Shown here: piece after piece, positions 7,357-9,008 of the stretch | Numbering within the stretch: position 1 is the first letter of the stretch | How the letters are laid out: each line of letters opens with the position of its first letter | NCBI GenBank assembly: GCA_937960755.1 | Contig: CALGOL010000204.1 | Location: 1 to 9,008 of the forward strand | Length of the DNA stretch: 9,008 bases | DNA from: an uncultured Azospirillum sp. | GTDB lineage: Bacteria > Pseudomonadota > Alphaproteobacteria > Azospirillales > Azospirillaceae | Direction of reading: 5' to 3' | Position numbers and translations under genes: made by a program | The notes under the pieces: generated by a model | The model's input: only the letters and a program-made list of their open reading frames with translations | Database searches by the model: none | What the model was told of the DNA's origin: nothing

Positions 7357-7431
7357 CGCGCGCTTCGCGGCGAAAAGCCCTTCTCCCCTTCGCGGGAGAA
7401 GGGTTGGGATGAGGGGAGCGCCGAAGGCGGA
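7357..7431. repeat. REP-like composite of palindromes after ilvA
   Basis: Three palindromes follow the ilvA stop. The main one is CCCTTCTCCC (7378-7387) and GGGAGAAGGG (7394-7403), a perfect 10-bp stem with a CTTCGC loop. It is flanked by CGCGCTTCGCG on the left and CGCCGAAGGCG on the right, with TTGGGATGAGGGG between. This CCCTTCTCCC...GGATGAGGGG pattern is a familiar dispersed intergenic repeat type in proteobacterial genomes. On the plus strand no T run follows the stem, so it is not a canonical terminator for ilvA, though the stem could slow RNA decay or polymerase. Read on the minus strand a short CTTTT follows the stem. Copy number in this genome cannot be judged from one window. Confidence 0.6.
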
Positions 7432-7556
7432 AAATCTCTCCATGACTCTTTGATGAATATTTCTATATTTCTGGAAATGTCGATTGACTCGCCTTCTCGC
7501 GCTGCGGCAAATTCCCTTTCGTCAGCGGGGCGAAGACGCGAAAGAGGGGCGGGGCG
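7432..7556 (+). promoter_or_regulatory. Promoter-operator region of the ars operon
   Basis: This gap between the hairpin repeat and the ars genes turns suddenly AT-rich. ATATTTCT occurs twice in tandem (7457-7464, 7465-7472), and ATTTC-TG-GAAAT at 7467-7478 is a perfect 12-base inverted repeat of the size that winged-helix ArsR dimers bind. Just after it, TTGACT (7484-7489) with an 18-base gap to CAAATT (7508-7513) is a possible promoter. The palindrome would then sit directly upstream of the -35 box; a different promoter overlapping the palindrome is equally possible. Autoregulation by the first ars gene product is inferred from position and family. Confidence 0.45.
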
Positions 7557-8381
7557 TTGAAAAAAACCACGGCGGCTTTGGCCGCGCTGGCGCAGGAAAC
7601 CAGGCTGGAGGTCATGCGGCTGCTGATCGCCGCCGGACCGGAAGGCGTATCCGCCGGGGCGCTGGCCGATCTGCTGGGCGCGCCGGCCAACACCATGTCG
7701 TTCCACCTCTCCAACCTCGTCAACGCCGGGCTGGCGACGCAGCGGCGCGACGGCCGCTCGATCATTTATGCGGCCGATTTGGCCGCTTTCGACACTCTTC
7801 TGGCGCAACTCAGCGACATTCGCCGGGGCGGGGACGCCCCGACCAACCGGAGCAAGGCCATGAGCGAAAATCATCGTCCCTACAATGTGTTGTTCCTCTG
7901 CACCGGCAACAGCGCGCGCTCGATCATGGCGGAAGCCGCCATGAACCGTTGGGGCGCCGGTCGGTTTGTCGCCTATAGCGCCGGCAGCCAGCCTAAGGGC
8001 GAGGTGCATCCGATGACGCTGAAGACCCTGACCGCGCTCAACTATAAGACCGACAACCTGCGCTCCAAGTCGTGGGACGAGTTTGCGGTTGAAGGCGCGC
8101 CGGCCCTCGATTTCGTCTTCACCGTTTGCGACAACGCCGCTAACGAGGTTTGCCCGATTTGGCCCGGCCAGCCGATGAGCGCCCATTGGGGCATCGAAGA
8201 CCCGGCGGCAGCCCAAGGCTCCGACTCGTCGATCGCCATGGCGTTCCGCCGCGCCTATTTCGAGCTGGAAAACCGCATCAAGATTTTCACCAGCTTGCGT
8301 CTGCAAGGGCTCGATAAGCTGTCGCTGCAAGGCAAGCTCAACACCATCGGCAAAACCAAGCTGGAGCAAGCGGCGTCGTGA
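7557..8381 (+). CDS. ArsR-type repressor fused to ArsC-type arsenate reductase
   Basis: A 274-residue two-domain protein. Residues 1-95 are a winged HTH of the ArsR/SmtB family (LAALAQETRLEVMRLLIAAG, ...ALADLLGAPANTMSFHLSNLVNAGL, then the wing RRDGRSIIYAAD). Residues 108-250 are a low-molecular-weight-phosphatase-fold arsenate reductase: P-loop CTGNSARS with Cys115 and Arg121, the resolving pair Cys191 and Cys199 in CDNAANEVCP, and the WPG...AHWG.EDP segment. This enzyme class reduces arsenate to arsenite through a thiol relay. The start must be the TTG at 7557: the frame has a stop at 7485 and no ATG or GTG between, and AGAGGGG (7543-7549) precedes it at proper spacing. The HTH half contains no cysteine. 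An ATG at residue 102 has its own Shine-Dalgarno. It overlaps the efflux gene by four bases. Such fusions are, as far as I recall, seen sporadically in proteobacteria. Confidence 0.92.
   Translation: MKKTTAALAALAQETRLEVMRLLIAAGPEGVSAGALADLLGAPANTMSFHLSNLVNAGLATQRRDGRSIIYAADLAAFDTLLAQLSDIRRGGDAPTNRSKAMSENHRPYNVLFLCTGNSARSIMAEAAMNRWGAGRFVAYSAGSQPKGEVHPMTLKTLTALNYKTDNLRSKSWDEFAVEGAPALDFVFTVCDNAANEVCPIWPGQPMSAHWGIEDPAAAQGSDSSIAMAFRRAYFELENRIKIFTSLRLQGLDKLSLQGKLNTIGKTKLEQAAS
7849..7862 (+). promoter_or_regulatory. Internal ribosome binding site and ATG at the ArsR-ArsC junction
   Basis: GGAG (7849-7852) and AAGG (7854-7857) precede an in-frame ATG at 7860-7862 (residue 102 of the fusion). The ATG lies exactly where a free-standing ArsC would start (MSENHRPYNVLFLCTGNSARS). 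Initiation here would give a 173-residue ArsC without the HTH domain. Whether it is used cannot be told from sequence. Confidence 0.45.
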
Positions 8382-9008
8382 GCCTGTTCGAACGTTACTT
8401 AAGCCTTTGGGTGGCCCTGTGCATCGCCGTCGGCGTCGGCCTTGGTCACCTGTTCCCCGGCGCCTTCGCCGCCGTCGCGGCGGTGGAGGTCGCAAAGGTA
8501 AACATCCCGGTCGCGCTGCTGATTTGGGCGATGATCGTGCCGATGCTGCTGAAGATCGACTTTGCGGCGCTGCATGAGGTCAAGGCTCATTGGCGCGGCG
8601 TCGCGGTGACGCTGTTCATCAACTGGGCGGTCAAGCCGTTCTCGATGGCGCTGCTGGGGACGGTGTTCATCGGCGGGCTGTTCGCCCCCTTGCTGCCGGC
8701 CGATCAGATCTCATCCTACATCGCCGGCTTGATCCTGCTGGCGGCGGCGCCTTGCACCGCCATGGTGTTCGTTTGGTCGAACCTGTGCGACGGCGAGCCG
8801 CACTACACCCTTAGCCAAGTGGCGCTGAACGACATCATCATGGTGTTCGCTTTCGCGCCCTTGGTCGGCCTGCTGCTTGGGGTGGCGGCGATCACCGTGC
8901 CGTGGGACACGCTGCTGCTGTCGGTGGTCCTCTACATCGTCATTCCGGTGGTGGGCGCGCAGGTTTGGCGGCGCGGCCTGCTGGCGCGCGGCGGCGCGGC
9001 CGCTTTGG
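8378..9008 (+). CDS. acr3: Arsenite efflux permease Acr3 (3' partial)
   Basis: The frame starts with GTG at 8378, overlapping the stop of the previous gene as GTGA, and stays open to the window edge (210 codons, about 60 percent of the usual roughly 350 residues). It begins MSLFERYLSLWVALCIAVGV and reads as a polytopic inner-membrane protein with hydrophobic segments near residues 11-30, 43-60, 74-101, 113-134, 147-171 and 179-197. LIWAMIVPMLLKIDF, NWAVKPFSMALLG, and AAAPCTAMVFVWSNL are strongly Acr3-like; Cys126 in the last is the conserved fourth-helix cysteine needed for arsenite transport in this family. Acr3 expels arsenite using the proton motive force. It is not the unrelated ArsB. The four-base overlap suggests translational coupling to the ArsR-ArsC gene. 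The transport-essential glutamate of the ninth helix lies outside the window. Confidence 0.95.
   Translation, partial: MSLFERYLSLWVALCIAVGVGLGHLFPGAFAAVAAVEVAKVNIPVALLIWAMIVPMLLKIDFAALHEVKAHWRGVAVTLFINWAVKPFSMALLGTVFIGGLFAPLLPADQISSYIAGLILLAAAPCTAMVFVWSNLCDGEPHYTLSQVALNDIIMVFAFAPLVGLLLGVAAITVPWDTLLLSVVLYIVIPVVGAQVWRRGLLARGGAAAL

Noticed and set aside
5797..7443. Long open frame of 548 codons on the minus strand opposite ilvA
   Set aside because: It mirrors the codon bias of ilvA, has low-complexity His/Arg/Ala/Gly-rich content and no recognisable domain, and runs through the REP-like hairpin.
7326..8495. 389-codon open frame on the minus strand across the ars fusion
   Set aside because: Antisense shadow of the ArsR-ArsC gene with Arg/Pro-rich ends and no family resemblance; it also spans the ars promoter region.
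8590..8814. Short plus-strand frame inside the last gene
   Set aside because: It lies in another frame of acr3, whose frame from 8378 is clearly recognisable and continues to the window edge.

Overview
The window looks like chromosome of a GC-rich alphaproteobacterium, most likely Rhodospirillales (Magnetospirillum-like). This rests on the strong GCC/GCG/GTC codon bias, an alphaproteobacterial type of LpxD with an SFVTPE segment, and the PleC/DivJ-like F box (TPFGRV) of the histidine kinase. The placement comes from recalled sequence character, not from a search. There are seven genuine protein genes plus one cut off by the right edge. I see no tRNA, rRNA, CRISPR array, insertion sequence or phage gene. 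No gap exceeds 300 bases; the three largest (about 135, 184 and 200 bases) are described in the feature list.

Left part (2-3227, plus strand): the 3' end of a gene for a TPR-type protein with a C-terminal GT-A-like glycosyltransferase domain; a small membrane-anchored rhodanese with an intact catalytic cysteine; then, after an AT-rich gap with its own inverted repeats, a soluble PAS-PAS histidine kinase with no response regulator beside it.

Middle (3246-5630, minus strand): enolase followed 33 bases later by lpxD, arranged as a two-gene operon that converges on the kinase gene. This joins a glycolytic enzyme to a lipid A biosynthesis acyltransferase, away from the usual bamA-lpxD-fabZ-lpxA setting. 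A divergent gap of about 180 bases separates eno from ilvA. It carries a plausible eno promoter and, just before ilvA, a 9-bp inverted repeat with competing short pairings.

Right part (5815-9008, plus strand): ilvA, a full-length biosynthetic threonine deaminase with two ACT-like domains; a REP-like hairpin repeat; then an arsenic resistance operon. Its first gene encodes an ArsR-type repressor fused to an ArsC-type arsenate reductase. The second, overlapping by four bases (GTGA), encodes the arsenite efflux permease Acr3, which runs off the window. The fused enzyme would reduce arsenate to arsenite and Acr3 would export it, while the HTH domain would regulate the operon.

The most interesting points lie in the ars locus: the fusion has no cysteine at all in its ArsR half, and the fusion point keeps a Shine-Dalgarno-like sequence and an in-frame ATG that could yield free ArsC. 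I do not see a wholly new multi-gene system here; most of the window is housekeeping.
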